From the NCBI GenBank assembly GCA_047967505.1, contig CM106538.1: DNA of 64,000 bases. One strand, 5' to 3'. Positions within the stretch are counted from its first letter, which is position 1, and every line of letters begins with the position of its first letter. The notes under the pieces were generated by a model, which was not told the origin of the DNA, searched no databases, and saw only the letters and a list, made by a program, of their open reading frames with translations. The position numbers were made by a program, and so were the translations under genes. Of the stretch, positions 1-12,800 are shown in pieces. The DNA comes from Dipteris shenzhenensis. Its lineage: Eukaryota; Polypodiophyta; Polypodiopsida; Gleicheniales.

Positions 1-2640
1 TGTAGAGACTTGGCTTCTCAGAGAGATGGATCATAGGGGTCTCTGCCCTTTATGCAGGAATCTCTAGCCAGATGATCATTGGGGGACACACATGAGATGC
101 CTTTTCTCTTTCTCATTCGTGAGTTAGAGCTGCCCTCTTGCCCCCTACCTCTTTCTTTTCATAGCAGAGACATTAGCTTACTTTTTGCGCTTGCAAGCAT
201 CAAGCCTCATAGGGATGAGGCTCCTAATCTGACAGGAGGAGGAGCATATACACTTCAAGTTTGCAAATGATATAACCTTGTAATAGGAGGGTTTAGCATC
301 TAGTCTAGGGAGGGTCAGAGGGGCCCTAGCTATCTATTGCGAGGCTTTCGGAGCTTGCATCAATCAGACAAAATCTATTTCACAAGCGTAAAGGTGGTCC
401 AAGAGGTCTCAGATTGGGGACTGATTTTGGCTTTTGCTAGATCTTGAGAGGACAAACAACGAGATACTTAGGAAGCTAGGTTGGCATTGATATCTAGGCA
501 GAGCAACAGTTTTGTAGTTTTTAAGAAAGCTCGGCACAAGATCTTGTACTGGAGCTCGACCAAACTCTCCCTAGCCGGTAGAGCATTGGTGGTAAAGCAA
601 GCCCTACTTGACATGGCTGGTACATTGCATTTGCTGGTGTTTCCACCGGGGTTGAATGGGGCAGTTGAGACACTTGGTGCATAATTTTCTATGGGTAGGA
701 TTGGCTGGCACACACAATACGGGAGCTAGAGTAGCTTGGCAGAGAGTAATCATGCCACGGGCATGTGGTAGACTAGGCATTATTAGTCCAGAGATGCAGA
801 GTAGGGGTAAGTTGGTGGTACGAGGCCTCACCCCAAGAATGGAACCCTAGGGGCTTCTTCTCTAGTGGGGGCTTCTCAGGAACACTCCCCGGACATGAGG
901 TTAGTGGTAACAGTCTCAAGAGTCAAAGGTGGATCTTCTCTGAGGCTCCCTTGATGGGGAAAAGGCTCTCCTTTGATGAGGAGGGTTTTAGAGTATGGTA
1001 GAGATTAGCAAAGGGCCTGATATGGGCCAGGTGTTCTTACAAGGAAGAGTTTGAGAGAGAGACACTCATATGGCACCCAGAGGTCTGGGACTTAGAGGGA
1101 TGCATGCTAGGTTAGTGGACACACATTGTATGGGCACAGTGGGATAGTGGTCTAGCCAGATCCTTCAAGGCTTGGAGGTACCTCCCCCAGGAGTCAAAGG
1201 CTAGAACGCAAGCCATCTCTCACTTGAGGGGGTAGGCATCTGGATGGCAGAGATTGATGCTACGATCTTGGATTCCTAGTGGCAGGGATTACGGATCCCT
1301 AGAACTCGCACTACTAGTCAGGGCAGTTTTCACGGATAGGTGCACCTCTTAGGATTTGTTTCTTTTGGGAGTCTCTGAGGTCTTGTCACCAGATATTCTC
1401 CACGGTTGGATTAGGAGGCTTACTGCATTAGAGACATATCCAGATGATGAGGCAAAGGCAGCCTTGGAGGGGTTGGAGTGGCAGAGAGTTAGGATAGTGG
1501 GTTGCTTGGGCAAGACTTGGTTCATAGATCCCACCATAATTTTATTAAACTCGGAGCGAGCAGTGTGGCACCTGTTGCTTTGGGTGGGCAGACCTCGTTG
1601 TGACATATAGTGGGATCCGAGAGAGTGGTCCGGGCCAGCCCGAGTAGGGCACTCAAACAAGGTAGAGGGGGTCTCTTTATTGGGCATCGGCTATACAGCT
1701 CGAGATAGCATCATGGACCCCCTCAAGGGAATGACACTGGATTGAGCAAGATGTCCCAAGAGAGGTTACCTCCTGCTTCTAGCCCCCCGGTTTGTGGCCA
1801 CGCAAGATCTCGTAGTTGATGGTGCATGGTAGTCTGCCCATTGGCCCCTGGCTAGAGCAGATGCGGGTAGATGGCATATGCATCTAGTGCTACGTGGAAG
1901 GAGTTATGCAAATGATTTCCCATTGTCTTTGGTGATGCTAGGTCACACAAAAGATCTAGCTGGCCTCCCTTAGAATCATGGCCATCATGCATTGGATATA
2001 AAGGGACTTTACTTGGTGGATGGTAGGCTGGCTCACGGAGGGAGGACATGCCTTCTCAATCTCACCGATGTATAGGATTCATGGGCAACACATTTCCCGG
2101 ATTGAGATCTATGATGAATGGACGCCTTCTGGATCATGCTCGTCACCTTCACCAGAGGATAGTGTTTGGGAGACAGTGTCTAGCATTACTGCTTGGAACA
2201 TTTGGATGGCTCGAGATGGGAGGCCAGCTGGTCACTCTGGCGGCTATCCTAGTTGTCACTTGGTAGGACATCATTTTCACCTTGCAAGCCATAGGAATCT
2301 TTTCAGGCTGCTCGCCATAGGAATTATTTGGGTCGCTCGGTACTCCAGGATCGAGAGCGACCGTTGAAAGGCGGTAGGAGCATTTTACATGAATCTTTTA
2401 CACCCTTTCTGTGAGGGGTATTTTCTAGATGTATGGACCACCACCTTGGTTGCTAGCTCCTGTTTCAGAGTCTCTCTAGGCAGTGACATGGGAGATTCGT
2501 TGACTTTCCTCTAGCTAGCAACTAGTTCGTTTTATTGCGTACTTACCATCCTCAGCTTCTTTCGGAAGCTATTTGTATGGTGTTTTAAAGCATTAATAGA
2601 ATTTTCTTTTCTTTGGAAAAAAAGAAAGAAAAAAGAACCC
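1..2640 (+). mobile_element. LINE (non-LTR retrotransposon) relic, 3' part
   Basis: The window opens inside a decayed plant LINE. Around 481-850 the + frames read like the C-terminal reverse transcriptase/connection region of plant LINEs: a KLSLAGRALVVKQ-like stretch, a HNFLWVG-like stretch and ARVAWQRV followed by GRLGI, QSRGKLVVRGL and NEP, in two frames separated by stops. Around 2180-2220 a segment reads AWNIWMARDGR, the conserved tail of the zinc-binding RT domain. An A-rich tract (about 2618-2637) follows, as expected for a LINE 3' end. Frameshifts and stops are frequent, so it is inactive. The 5' end lies outside the window and no target-site duplication could be fixed. Confidence 0.7.
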
Positions 2641-2904
2641 TTCTTCTTATGATACGTGCCTACTAAAAAAATCCCCTTTCCTTGCATGCACGTGGTTGGT
2701 ATCAAATTAAAAGTGAATCCTGCTGGATTAGGTCCTCGATGTAATGTCATTGAAGGAATGCCTCTACGTCCCACCCCCCCACCCTGCCCTCCCCTTTAAG
2801 TTAATTCTCAGTTAATTATTGTTTACCTTTTTCAATATCCCCCTCACTAAGTAATTATTCTTTCAACATCATTTTTTTTACCTCTTTCAATGTCCCTCTC
2901 ACTA

Positions 2905-3150
2905 AGAAATCATCCTTTCTATATCATTTTTTATTTTTTGTTGATATATGGGACATACACTAAGTTGTTTTTGAAAGCCTTAAATTTTTATACTTTCAAT
3001 GATCTAGTCTTTCAAGTACAAGGAGGGTACACATCATGCAATTTTCTTTTTGAGCAAGGACTTAAGAGGAGGTGCATACAATCCATAAGCATTGATCAGT
3101 CACCTTTAGCAAATAATATACCAATACAAGCTAAGCACAATGATTGTGCA
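2905..3150 (+). repeat. LTR-like dispersed repeat, copy 1
   Basis: About 245 bp with clear similarity to 4345-4500 (same strand) and to the reverse complement of 17600-17960. Shared landmarks are a ttgttgatatatgggacat segment, a ttgtatttgaaag-like segment, and gggtacacatcatgc (4345 copy and here) with a following gcataatccataagcat-type segment. It sits immediately outside a copia pol relic on the opposite strand, so it may be that element's decayed LTR. Ends are approximate. Confidence 0.5.
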
Positions 3151-3219
3151 TGACTACATGCATGAGCATAGTGGTTATGCAATGAAATAATGTACATAAA
3201 GGAGCAATCTTCTCCTTCT

Positions 3220-4290
3220 CTTAAGTTGTAGCCAACTTTGGCAAATGCCAAGATATAGTAAGAAATACTAAATTTGTTAAGGGAAAGTGGTTTGGTGTAG
3301 CTATCTTGTCTTGGGTCAGAACATGGACAAGACCTATCTCACTTACTAAGAACTTTTTTTCTAATAAAATGATAATGTATCTCCATGTGATTTGTTTTGG
3401 CACAAAAAATTGGTCATATTATACTTATTGTTCTTTACTAGTTGGATATTGTTCCTATTGTATGAATAAAGTGGTGTTGGAAATCATTAGGGACTTTTAA
3501 TTTCTAATAGAAGTTTTCTAAACTATACTGTTTCACATGCCAAATTTGTTCGTCCTTACTTTGTAGATGATAAAGCTATAGTTGGTTGTTTCGTGCTTTG
3601 CCATCACAAGGCTACAAAAGCAAGACTAAAGAAATTTCACTTATGCATCCCTTTCATCCAAATGACCATCCCAAGCGTGGTTGATATATTCATAAACTGA
3701 GATCTAATAATCTATCATGTTTTATACCATAATCCCATTTTACGAACTCTTCTAGCTTTATATAGAATAGGATTCATATTATGAGATTTATCATAAGTTG
3801 AGAGCCAGATATTTTGTTCTATGGGAATTGGAAAAACTTTACAATCATGAAAATAAAATTGCTTCAAGAAATTTTGCATGTATTTTCCTTATATCATCAA
3901 GATGAGATTTTTTATTCTTCATATTTTTATGTCAAAAAAGTAGTGGATACTAAGAGTTTTTGCTTAAATTTGGAGTGAGTTTTTGCTTAACTTTTGAGAT
4001 GAGCTCTCCATTTGACTTACTATGATCAAGTCGGCAAGATATCACATAACAAGAACTATGTACTATATCGTGTTCTTAATGTAAAGTGATAGAGCATAAA
4101 AATTTAAGACCCATTATAAGAAAATGACGACTCTTGTGATTCCATGCCCATGGTGCATCCTTATAAAGATTGGTGAAATTCACAAACGCTATCTTCCTAT
4201 TCTTTGACAATATACCCTTCATGATGTGTCATGTATATCTCTTCATCCTAATAACATTCAAGAATTCCTTTTTCACATCCATTTAATGGA
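3220..4290 (-). pseudogene. Ty1/copia pol relic (RT to RNase H)
   Basis: Read on the minus strand from 4290 downwards, short broken frames resemble copia reverse transcriptase (MDVKKEFLNV near 4280, matching the family motif around the RT catalytic core). Near 3403-3220 the frame resembles the RNase H tail, reading KQITWRYIIILLEKK then GLVHVLTQDKIA, the counterpart of the copia KHIEVDYHFIREK and DQIADIFTK motifs. Stops and frameshifts occur every few tens of codons. The element is ancient and inactive. Identification rests on motif order and spacing only. Confidence 0.5.
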
Positions 4291-4344
4291 TGGCCAACCA
4301 AAATGAGAAGCAAGGATGGGCCAATCAAATGGCACATAGACTTC

Positions 4345-4500
4345 ATCATGTACAAAGTGTATCAGTTGACACAAAGTTGTATTTGAAAGTTTTAATTTTT
4401 ACAACTTGACTCATCAAGTCTTTGAAGTATAAAGAGGGTACACATCATGCGATTGAATCTTGATACTTTATTTGGAGTTGAAAGAAGCTACAATAAAAAA
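4345..4500 (+). repeat. LTR-like dispersed repeat, copy 2
   Basis: Second copy of the 2905-3150 repeat, in the same orientation and on the other side of the copia pol relic. This is the arrangement expected of a pair of decayed LTRs. The best-preserved part is tttaatttttacaa through gggtacacatcatgcgatt. Confidence 0.45.
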
Positions 4501-5640
4501 CAACTTTTGTGTTGAAAGGTTGTAAGTACATATGTATATCCCACAATCTGGGTAAATGTAAAAAGTTAGTTCTGTTGATGCTTTCTCAAAGGGCTAGATA
4601 TGATTAGCTTGGTTAAAGAAAAGAACATCATGCCATGTGCAATAAAGTTGGCACAGTTTCATGATGATTCTCCTTACTGAGGATTGAATGATAGATTGGT
4701 GGCCACATATTATATGGAAGGGGTGGATAGGGGGCGACATCGTTGATTGGAGTGGGTGGGTGACATTAAGAATGGGTTCCCATCACTAGGGGAGAGATAC
4801 AAGATCAAGATGGAATTTTATAGAATCTCATCCTTGTAAAATTCATGGTATCACTTCCGATCATACATCCGATCCAAGAAACCCTCTGAGGGTTGCTCTA
4901 GTTTATGATATTTCATGATGTTGTAACTATTTCTAGCTTGCATTTATGGTTGGCATGTCTCTTGTTTGTGTAGACTTCTTTCAAGAGCCTCTCTTCTTCA
5001 TGTATACTCCATAGAAGAGCCTCCTAAAAGATGGGTGGTGTTGGCTTGGCAAAGGATATGCTAACAATTCTACTTGGAGACCTTACAAAAGTATCAACAA
5101 AAACCATCCTCCATCCCTCTTGACCAAGTAATAGTTTTTTGACTTTATGGGATTCTTGGGAGATAGCATAGTTTTACGTGAAAAATGATTGGATAGTGGA
5201 AGGATGGCAAAAAGAGTATGTAAGGCTTTACTTTCCTACTGATATATTCAACTTGCACCTTTTAGAACCGTCATGGGGAATTGTGAGTTGCATGTTTTGA
5301 TTTCGTGTTAAAGTATGTGGTGCCCTCAAGTGAGATAGTGATCCACTTTATAATCTAGTTAAATAACGTTAGGTTGTAATTGCAAGTCTTTTCTAGTGGT
5401 TAGTTTATGTGGGCAAGGAAAGAGAGAAATGAGAAAATCTCTCCACTTTTCAGATGATTGAGGTACGGCATAGTGATATTTTAACATATAACATAAAGAG
5501 AAAGTGGAGGGGGCGGGGCCCAAGGAGGGGAAAGGTTTTGTTGGATGTGGAGGTACAAAACAAACACGGCTCAAAGAAATTCGAGAGGATGGTGTGTTGT
5601 GTGTTAAAGGGACTCCCCAAATGGATGGTTGGGAGGGACA
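4501..5640. other. Intergenic, no gene recognised
   Basis: No coding similarity or RNA gene seen. A tggtatcac motif near 4848 resembles a copia primer-binding site, but it is isolated and on the wrong strand for the adjacent copia relic, so no element is called. Short ORFs here have no recognisable composition. Confidence 0.4.
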
Positions 5641-6633
5641 TCCACGTGTAACGTATAGAGAGGAAACCTTGATTGCCACCTTGTCCTATAGCGCTCCACT
5701 TGTACCATGCATCATTCGCTGGCAGGGCCCCGGATCTTTGCTAAAGCGCGTCCGACGTGGCATGCGAATGCACGCAAGCCGTCCTTTTCGCGGCCCTTTT
5801 GACAAAACAAAAGAAGTGGGGGGCCAGGCTGGCGCTACGTGGCGCGGCGGGGGAAGCGAAGTGAGCGCGGATATTCTGAGGGGCGATGGATGATGTGGAG
5901 CAGAGCGGGGCCCGCAGAAGGTTATCGTGGCGTGGAAAGGGCACCGGACAATTATATACACCAGGTAGCTAGCTGAGTCAGCAGGTTGTAAACGGCCGGT
6001 GAGGGAAAAAAATAAAAAATAAAAAAGAATTATTGCTTTTTGTAGGAGGGGCGAAGCACGTTTCTTCAAGGCCTTGAAGAGGGCATTTGCACACATGTGG
6101 GGGCAGTCCTTATCCACAAAGCATTTAATAAGTTTAATTTTAAAATAAAAACAAAAAAAAACCCGCCGCCAGCGTGGAGGCCGAGGCACGCGTGAGATCG
6201 ACAGCTGGACACTCCCGGCGCTCTCTCCGCGTGCCACCTGGCCAGAGACCCACCGGCAAGGCACGTTTATATATATATATATATTGAGCGTAGGTGGTAG
6301 GTCGTTGCTGTGGGGGGTTTGCTGGCGTGACACGTGGGCGGCACGAGCGGCAAGGGGGGGCGACGGGCTGCAGCCCGTAGGACGACCGGCGAATGCCAGT
6401 GGAGAAACGGTTAAAAAGTTCGCGAGCAAAGGCATTTCACCGGGGAAAAGGGACCCGTTTACCAAAAAGGGTCCCCGGTTATTAGGAGGGGGCGAAGGGT
6501 CCAAATGTAGCGGTGGTTATAACGAAGGGGCGTCGTGTTTCTCGCGGGGGGCGTCGTACTCAAACCAGGGATCGACCAAGGGAGAGGGGGTCAGATCCGT
6601 TCTTTAATTTAGCAGGGACCGCTAAAATTGGCC
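5641..6633 (+). promoter_or_regulatory. DPE2 upstream region, GC-rich, with G-box/ABRE-like motifs
   Basis: Base composition rises sharply in GC from about 5690 to 6600, unlike the AT-rich DNA on either side. CACGTG palindromes (G-box core) occur at 5643-5648 and 6331-6336, the latter in a GACACGTGGGC context typical of ABRE/bZIP or bHLH sites. A further ACGTGGC core lies near 5834. A (TA)n run sits at about 6268-6283. Function is inferred from motif identity alone. A long minus-strand ORF across this region (5686-6504) shows no domain and looks like a by-product of GC-rich DNA. Confidence 0.4.
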
Positions 6634-6640
6634 TATAAAT
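6634..6640 (+). promoter_or_regulatory. TATA box of DPE2
   Basis: TATAAAT within gcctataaatggc, 192 bp before the start codon. It is followed about 30 bp downstream by a CT-rich leader that contains no ATG before 6832. Position and context fit a plant TATA promoter with initiation near 6665-6672. Inference from sequence; no transcript evidence. Confidence 0.6.
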
Positions 6641-6664
6641 GGCTAACCAATTCTACTCGCAAAT

Positions 6665-6831
6665 CTTTCTTTCTTCGCCACCTTCGTCTTCCTCTGCCCC
6701 CTCTTCCCCTTCCTCTCCGTCTTCTCCATTTTCTGAGCTTCGCCATCGCCATAGCCATAGCCAAAGCTTCGCCATAGCCATCTCTTCTCCATAGCCTCAC
6801 TCTCCCGATCTCCCCCCCTTTCCTTCCATCT
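6665..6831 (+). other. DPE2 5' untranslated leader
   Basis: A pyrimidine-rich leader (runs of CTTC and CCTC) with several gccatag/gccatcgcc repeats at about 6741-6785. It lacks any ATG, so the first AUG of the message is that of the DPE2 frame. The 5' boundary is estimated from the TATA box. Confidence 0.45.
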
Positions 6832-9800
6832 ATGGCCTCCTCCTACCCCTCCTCCTCCCCCTTCCTCCGCCTCAAACGCTTCTCTCTCCTCCTCCGTATC
6901 CCCTACTTCACCCATTGGGGCCATCGCCTCGCCCTCCTCGGCTCCCACCCCTCCCTCGGTGAATGGGACCTCGCCCGCTCCCTCCCCTTGTCGCCTCACC
7001 ACCACGGCCAGGAGCTCTACTGGACCGCCGTGCTCCCTGTCTCCCCCGGCTTCCAGACCGATTACAGCTATTGCGTCGTCGACGAGAAGCTCGACGTCGT
7101 CCGGCGGGAGTCCGGTAGTCCGCGTTCCTTCGTTCTGCGGGAAGATCTTCCCGACGGCGCGTCCGTGGAGATCAATGATTTGTGGCAGGTACATTTCAAC
7201 TTGCGAGTTCTTATTCTCGATTCGAGAATTTTTTTTTTTTTTTTTTGGGGGGGGGGGTCCCGCGGAATATGCGAAGCACTGCGCTGAAGGATGTAGATCT
7301 AGGAATTAATGTCTGCGGTGCGGTCTCTGGTCGTTGTTCATTCTAATGGAATTCACGGTCCTCGCATGAACTTTCCTTTGAGGTGTATGCACGCGAAAAA
7401 AATTATGTCATGCAGTAGAGAATCAGCAGGCTGATTCGTAATCCTTAGATATTATAACGTCGAGACGGCAAAAACATGCGAGGTCGTTCAGGTTGTAAGG
7501 GAGGATATGCAACGAACGGCCCCCTGCGAAGGTAAACCCGTAACTGTGGCAGTCATTGAATCCAACAGATCTCTTTGGCAATTACTTCAGCTTCGAGAAT
7601 TAAATAGATCGACTTTCGAGGAAATTCCATTAGTCTTGACCGCTTTCAACCGTTTGTGTGTTTTGGTCGGTTCTACCATTTTGCGCTGCACTAATATGTT
7701 TTAGTTCGCAACTACTTTGGTGAAGTTGATGCTTGATTTCCAATCAGTTGTTTGTGTTAAAGATCCGGGGGGTGGGGGGGCGGGGCGACTGCGTACAGGT
7801 TATTCCCAGTAGAGACTAGATTCCAACAATCCAATTCTAGCATTCAGCGAATTGAAATTTACAGCGCGTTGTATTCGAAAATGCTTCTGAACGGAAGATT
7901 TTGGATTTACTAGAATAACCGCAAGATTGAAAAAGTTGGAAATTAGATGAGAGGGGGACTAAGAAAAGGAGCACGTATTCCACTTTGTAGTTTTGTTTGA
8001 AGCGTCTTCCTTCGCTTTCACTGTTGACATAATTCCCTCTCAGAAATTTGCCAATCGTTGCCGGGAATAAGGTCTGCTATATATTATGTCGTCCATCTTT
8101 TCCTTGGGTTTTTCTTCTTTATCATTATTTTTTGTCGTCAAATGGAGCGTGTGATTGGTCCAAACTTTACTTACGATAACGCTTCTTACTGTCCTGGAGT
8201 GCCGTTAGTCATCGATTTAAGATGTCCCTATGCTGTCAAGAAAGTTTTCCATATGTTAGCTTAGCAAGGGCTGATGCAGCCTGCTTGAACGTTCCATATA
8301 GCAGCTTAGCAAGGGCTGATGCAGCCTGGTTGATCTAGTGAAGGATGCCTTTTGGCATAAGATAACCCTTTTGATGGAGTATTCTTTGAGTCTGTATTGT
8401 TGTCTTGCCTTGCCTTAATTCTTTTAGGAGAACGTAGGTATGCTTTTGCAGAGTGGGATTTGCAGATGGATTTGGTTATTGACGGTTTGAACTGCATGCA
8501 GGATGCTTCATCTCCAGAAAGTTTTCTTTCAAAGAGTGCCTTTCGAAATGCTATCTTTCATCATAATGGAGCTGATGAACATGACATGGAAATGCCACAG
8601 AAAGACATGGTTCCTGTTATGCCTTGTACTCTCAACTTACAAGGTAAGAGACTTGGAGTTTTTAAGCATTTGTTCTCTTGTTGATTGTCCAGACTTCTTT
8701 TTTATAAACCTTCTACCTGGAGGCAGAGCCTTTTTGTGAATGTCCACGCAATGAAAAACGCAGGCACCCTTTCCTCATGGTTCAGTTTGGAAAATATTTC
8801 CACCGTAGGTGTGACCTCTTCGTTATTTTTGTGAATGTCCACGCAATGAAAAACGCAGGCACCCTTTCCTCATGATTCAGTTTGGAAAATATTTTCACCG
8901 TAGGTGTGACCTCTTCGTTATTTTTGTGTGAACTTCATGCTGTTGTAGAATAAAGCCCCTTGCCTTTCCTTTCACTGAGTTTCCTTTTAAAGGTGGTAGT
9001 TAACTTTTTTTAGGAGAACATGTTTTTTTGCATTGCCTTTAGCACTTGATCAGGCTGATTGATTGCTGTGAAGGGCTTCTGCTAGATGCCATTTGCTTAA
9101 ACCAAGCTTTTTTTGCCAGATTTCTGCAGCTCGTTCTGACAGTTTTGGGCCAATGGCCTCTGCTAGATGCTGCTGCAGTGGATTAATTGCTTGGGTGTCA
9201 TGTCAATGTTGTTTTGATTGTTATTTGATACGTGTATATGCCCTTGAATAGTGAAAGGCTCATGTATTTTCTGCTTTGTGACAGATTCTGTACTGGTTCA
9301 ATTTAAAATCAGTTGCCCACGGCTACAAAGTGGTCAATCAGTAAGTGATTGGTTACTCTCATGCTTCTTTTCACTCGCCCATCTTTTCATGTCTTGTGAG
9401 CTATATAGATTCAGAACAAAAGCTATCTGGATATAAGATCTGAATATTGTCGGATGGATTATTGAAGCTTTTCTTCTTGTATACTCGCTTTTGGTCCCAG
9501 CATGTATATCATACAAAAATATGTGTATAATATGAGGGATTGCTGGGCTCATAATTACCGAAACAATATTTTTTCTGTTGGTACTCTTTGTCTGCTGGTA
9601 CTCTGTATTGAAAACAAGAAGCGGATTTGTACTGTTTTTCTCAGTGTTATCGAGCCCTTTTTCTAAGATTGAATGGCATTTGTTGAAAATTGTAAATGAA
9701 CATTTTGGAGGAAGCTGCATTGTTCCAGTTGAGATTTTATTCGAGCAATTTCTCTAATACGTTTAAGACCTTTGCAGGTCCATTTGACTGGTGTAGCAGC

Positions 9801-12800
9801 AGCGTTAGGAAAATGGGACCTCGGAAAAGCATTGAGGTTGACAGCTGTGGGAGGCTCTTGTTGGCAGGGAGAGTGTGCCCTGAAAAGAAGTGAATTTCCC
9901 TTAAGATATCCTTGCACTTTTTCATTCCTTGATACAAGTGCTGGTAGTTTCTGTTTTAGGGGTTTTCCAGGCTGACTAGAATGCCTCTTACTGCTCGCAA
10001 GATCATTGGAGGTGTGTAGTTTTATGCCGGTTTGTGTTTGCCAGCCTCTGGGTTGGAAGAGCTGGTAAAAAATCTTGCATCTATTGTTAAAACTGATTTT
10101 TAAAAAGCACTAGGTCTTCTGCTTCATGTTTAAGGATGGGATTTGCTGTCCTTAATGATAGTGTACATATAAGTACATTGTAAAGGATCAAGCTGAGGTG
10201 ATTCCTGAGAGTGGACCAGACAGAGAATTATACTTTGATGGGTCCAGCAAAAAACAGCCTGCAATGATTATCATCTCCGACGGATATTTCAAGGTAACTG
10301 TTGTACCCAATGTGCTGCTCTAGTTTTCAAGAGTTACGACGTGGGCAAGCCCATTGTTTTGACAAGAGTTACGATGTGGGCAAGCCCATCATTTTGACAA
10401 GAGTCATTTTGGATTCTCAGTTGCTCTTGCTTTTCGGTGGTTTACCATTTGACCATATGACAACTGATCCGAATTCTCACCACAGGTGAATCCCTGGAGG
10501 GGTGCTGGTCTTGCTGTACCTGTATTTTCCATTAGATCCAAGGATGATGTTGGTGCTGGTGAATTTTTGGATCTAAAACTATTAGTTGACTTTGCCGTTG
10601 AATCAGGGTTGCACCTGATTCAATTACTACCTGTCAACGACACTTCTGTGAATGGGATGTGGTGGGACTCTTACCCATACAGGTAATTGACTATGATGAA
10701 AGCTGGGTTAGCTGTGAAAGTTGGTCATCCTGTTGTTAAGGATGTGATCACATGATCGTTCAGTATTTCATCAAAGTCATTCTGGAGTTCACAAATCCTT
10801 TTTCATCAAGGCTTTGCTGAAAGTTATTGTGGCATATAGCCTGCATTTCTATACAAACGTACATCTCAAGAAGTCTTTATTCCTTTGCTAGTTTTCATTG
10901 TCGTGCTGCATGTGGGTGACAGCTCATTGTCAGTTTTCGCATTGCATCCTCTATATCTACGCCTTCAACGACTTTCAGACAGTTTGCCTTTATCCATTAA
11001 GGTTAGATTTCTTTCTGTTATGAGTCATTTATCATTCATTCATGTGTGTATTTTGTAATCGAATTCATGTAAAGTTGAAGTTAAGGGTTATCTAAACTCT
11101 TCCATTGCAATATTTTTTTGCAGGAGGAAATTGATAGAGCAAAAGACAAACTTGATTTGAAGGTGGGTTCGGGCGTCGATGTGGAGAGTGCTTTTATTTC
11201 ACTCATGATGGATGCATGGGTGGAGAACTCATCTCCCTCATAGATCATGGAGGTCAAGGGTTGAGGGACTAAGGGTTTAGGGGGAGCATAGGAGTGGGAG
11301 AGGAAGAACGTGTATGAGCATGGGGGGGGAGCAGAGAGAGGAGAAGGGAGGAGGGAAGGAGAAGGAGGAGCAGTAGTAGGAGGAGGGAGGAGGAGGAGGG
11401 AGGAGGAGGGCGGAGGAGAACGGAGGAGGAGGAGGGGGGCGGACGAGGAGAGGGAGAGGATGGGTTGCAAGGTTGGAGGAGTTCTCATTCTTTTGGGACA
11501 AAGAAAGAGGAGAATAGGGACACTTGTCTTTACCACAATTGTATTTGTAGATCACCCTTTATCTTTCAACAAATTAAAAACTAAATGGGAACTTATGAAG
11601 ACCCCATCCTCGCTCCCCATTTTACTTGTGATACTCTGACTGAGAGGGTACAGTTTCTGCAAAAATTTTAAGGAGCACCTATGTAGGGTGATCCGGAAGA
11701 AGCACAAAGTTGAAGGAGGAAAGAAGGAGAATGCAAATGCAAATGCGTAGGGATCCTTAGGATGTCTCTAGACAAACCCCTCGCATTTGAAGAAGAGGTA
11801 TCAGAGTATCCCAGAGATGTAAGGTTTTCCAAGAAATGAATATGGAATCCAAAAAAATCCATAGGAGGAAGGGGCTTCAGATCATTTTTCTCTTGGACAA
11901 ATCAGTTCTTTCTTTTTGGCTCTTGATGATGAAATGGCTGAGCATTTAAACAACCACTTGAATAGAGTAACATACTCAGCTTTCAGACTTGCTGACATTC
12001 TTGTTGTGCTTTTATTATTACCAACTCTTTTTAGTCAGTAAGCAGCTTCGGCAAAAAATTTGTTTTTATGATTTTGTTCAATCTGACAAATTGTGGTAAA
12101 GGTCATAGGAACTTATTAGAGTCTTTTTGGGATGCAGCAAGTGGATTATGATGCCACTATGGCAACAAAACTTTCCATAGCAAAGAATGTTTTTCACTTG
12201 GAGAAGGATAAAGTGCTTGCATCTATTGCGTACCAAAACTTTTTCCAGGAAAATCAGGTATGGATATTCTAAGACTGGAAGACAATGCTGTTGAAGTTGT
12301 AGCCCAATTTTGAAGTTTTTCATATAGCTGTCATGGTCTGGAATCACTTGAAGTTATTGTCAGTTCTCTCTTTTGTGTACAGGAGTGGCTGAAACCCTAT
12401 GCAGCTTTTTGCTTCTTAAGGGATCTTTTCGGTACGTCTGACCACACACAGTGGGGAGTATACTCCACATTTTCACAGGAGAAGGTAACATCTTGTGCTG
12501 GAACTGCAAGGGTTCTTGTATGGATGAATAAATATTTGGATTATTGCTGTAGAATCAGGAAACGGGGATTATATTTAAAGTTATATTTTCATGTATTGTG
12601 CTGATTCACTCGTATTCTGTTATTTTCTTACCTTCCAGTTTTAGTGTTAATTCATCCCTTGTATACATATCTGGATCGTTTTCTTTGTTCAATGTTAGAT
12701 ATGATATTCTTCTTGCAAAAAAAGGATTTTATTTTCATGTGGTGTTATGGACTCAAAAGAATTGGATCTTTATATGTAGTTGGAGAAGCTGGTTGCTTCA

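Noticed and set aside
4840-4870. Copia primer-binding site (atggtatcacttcc)
   Set aside because: No LTR end directly before it, and the neighbouring copia relic is on the opposite strand.
5686-6504. 272-codon minus-strand ORF upstream of DPE2
   Set aside because: Lies in GC-rich promoter DNA where stops are rare, has no domain or coherent composition, and contains low-complexity runs. Reads as chance.
9250-9436. Stand-alone ORF over DPE2 exon 3 (and similar short ORFs over other exons)
   Set aside because: Only the exon part is coding; the remainder is intron read-through past the donor site.
11081-11536. Ser/Pro/Leu-rich minus-strand ORFs in DPE2 intron 8 (and the same at 54510-54927)
   Set aside because: Direct translation of a polypyrimidine strand; overlapping frames give similar peptides. 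Artefact of composition.
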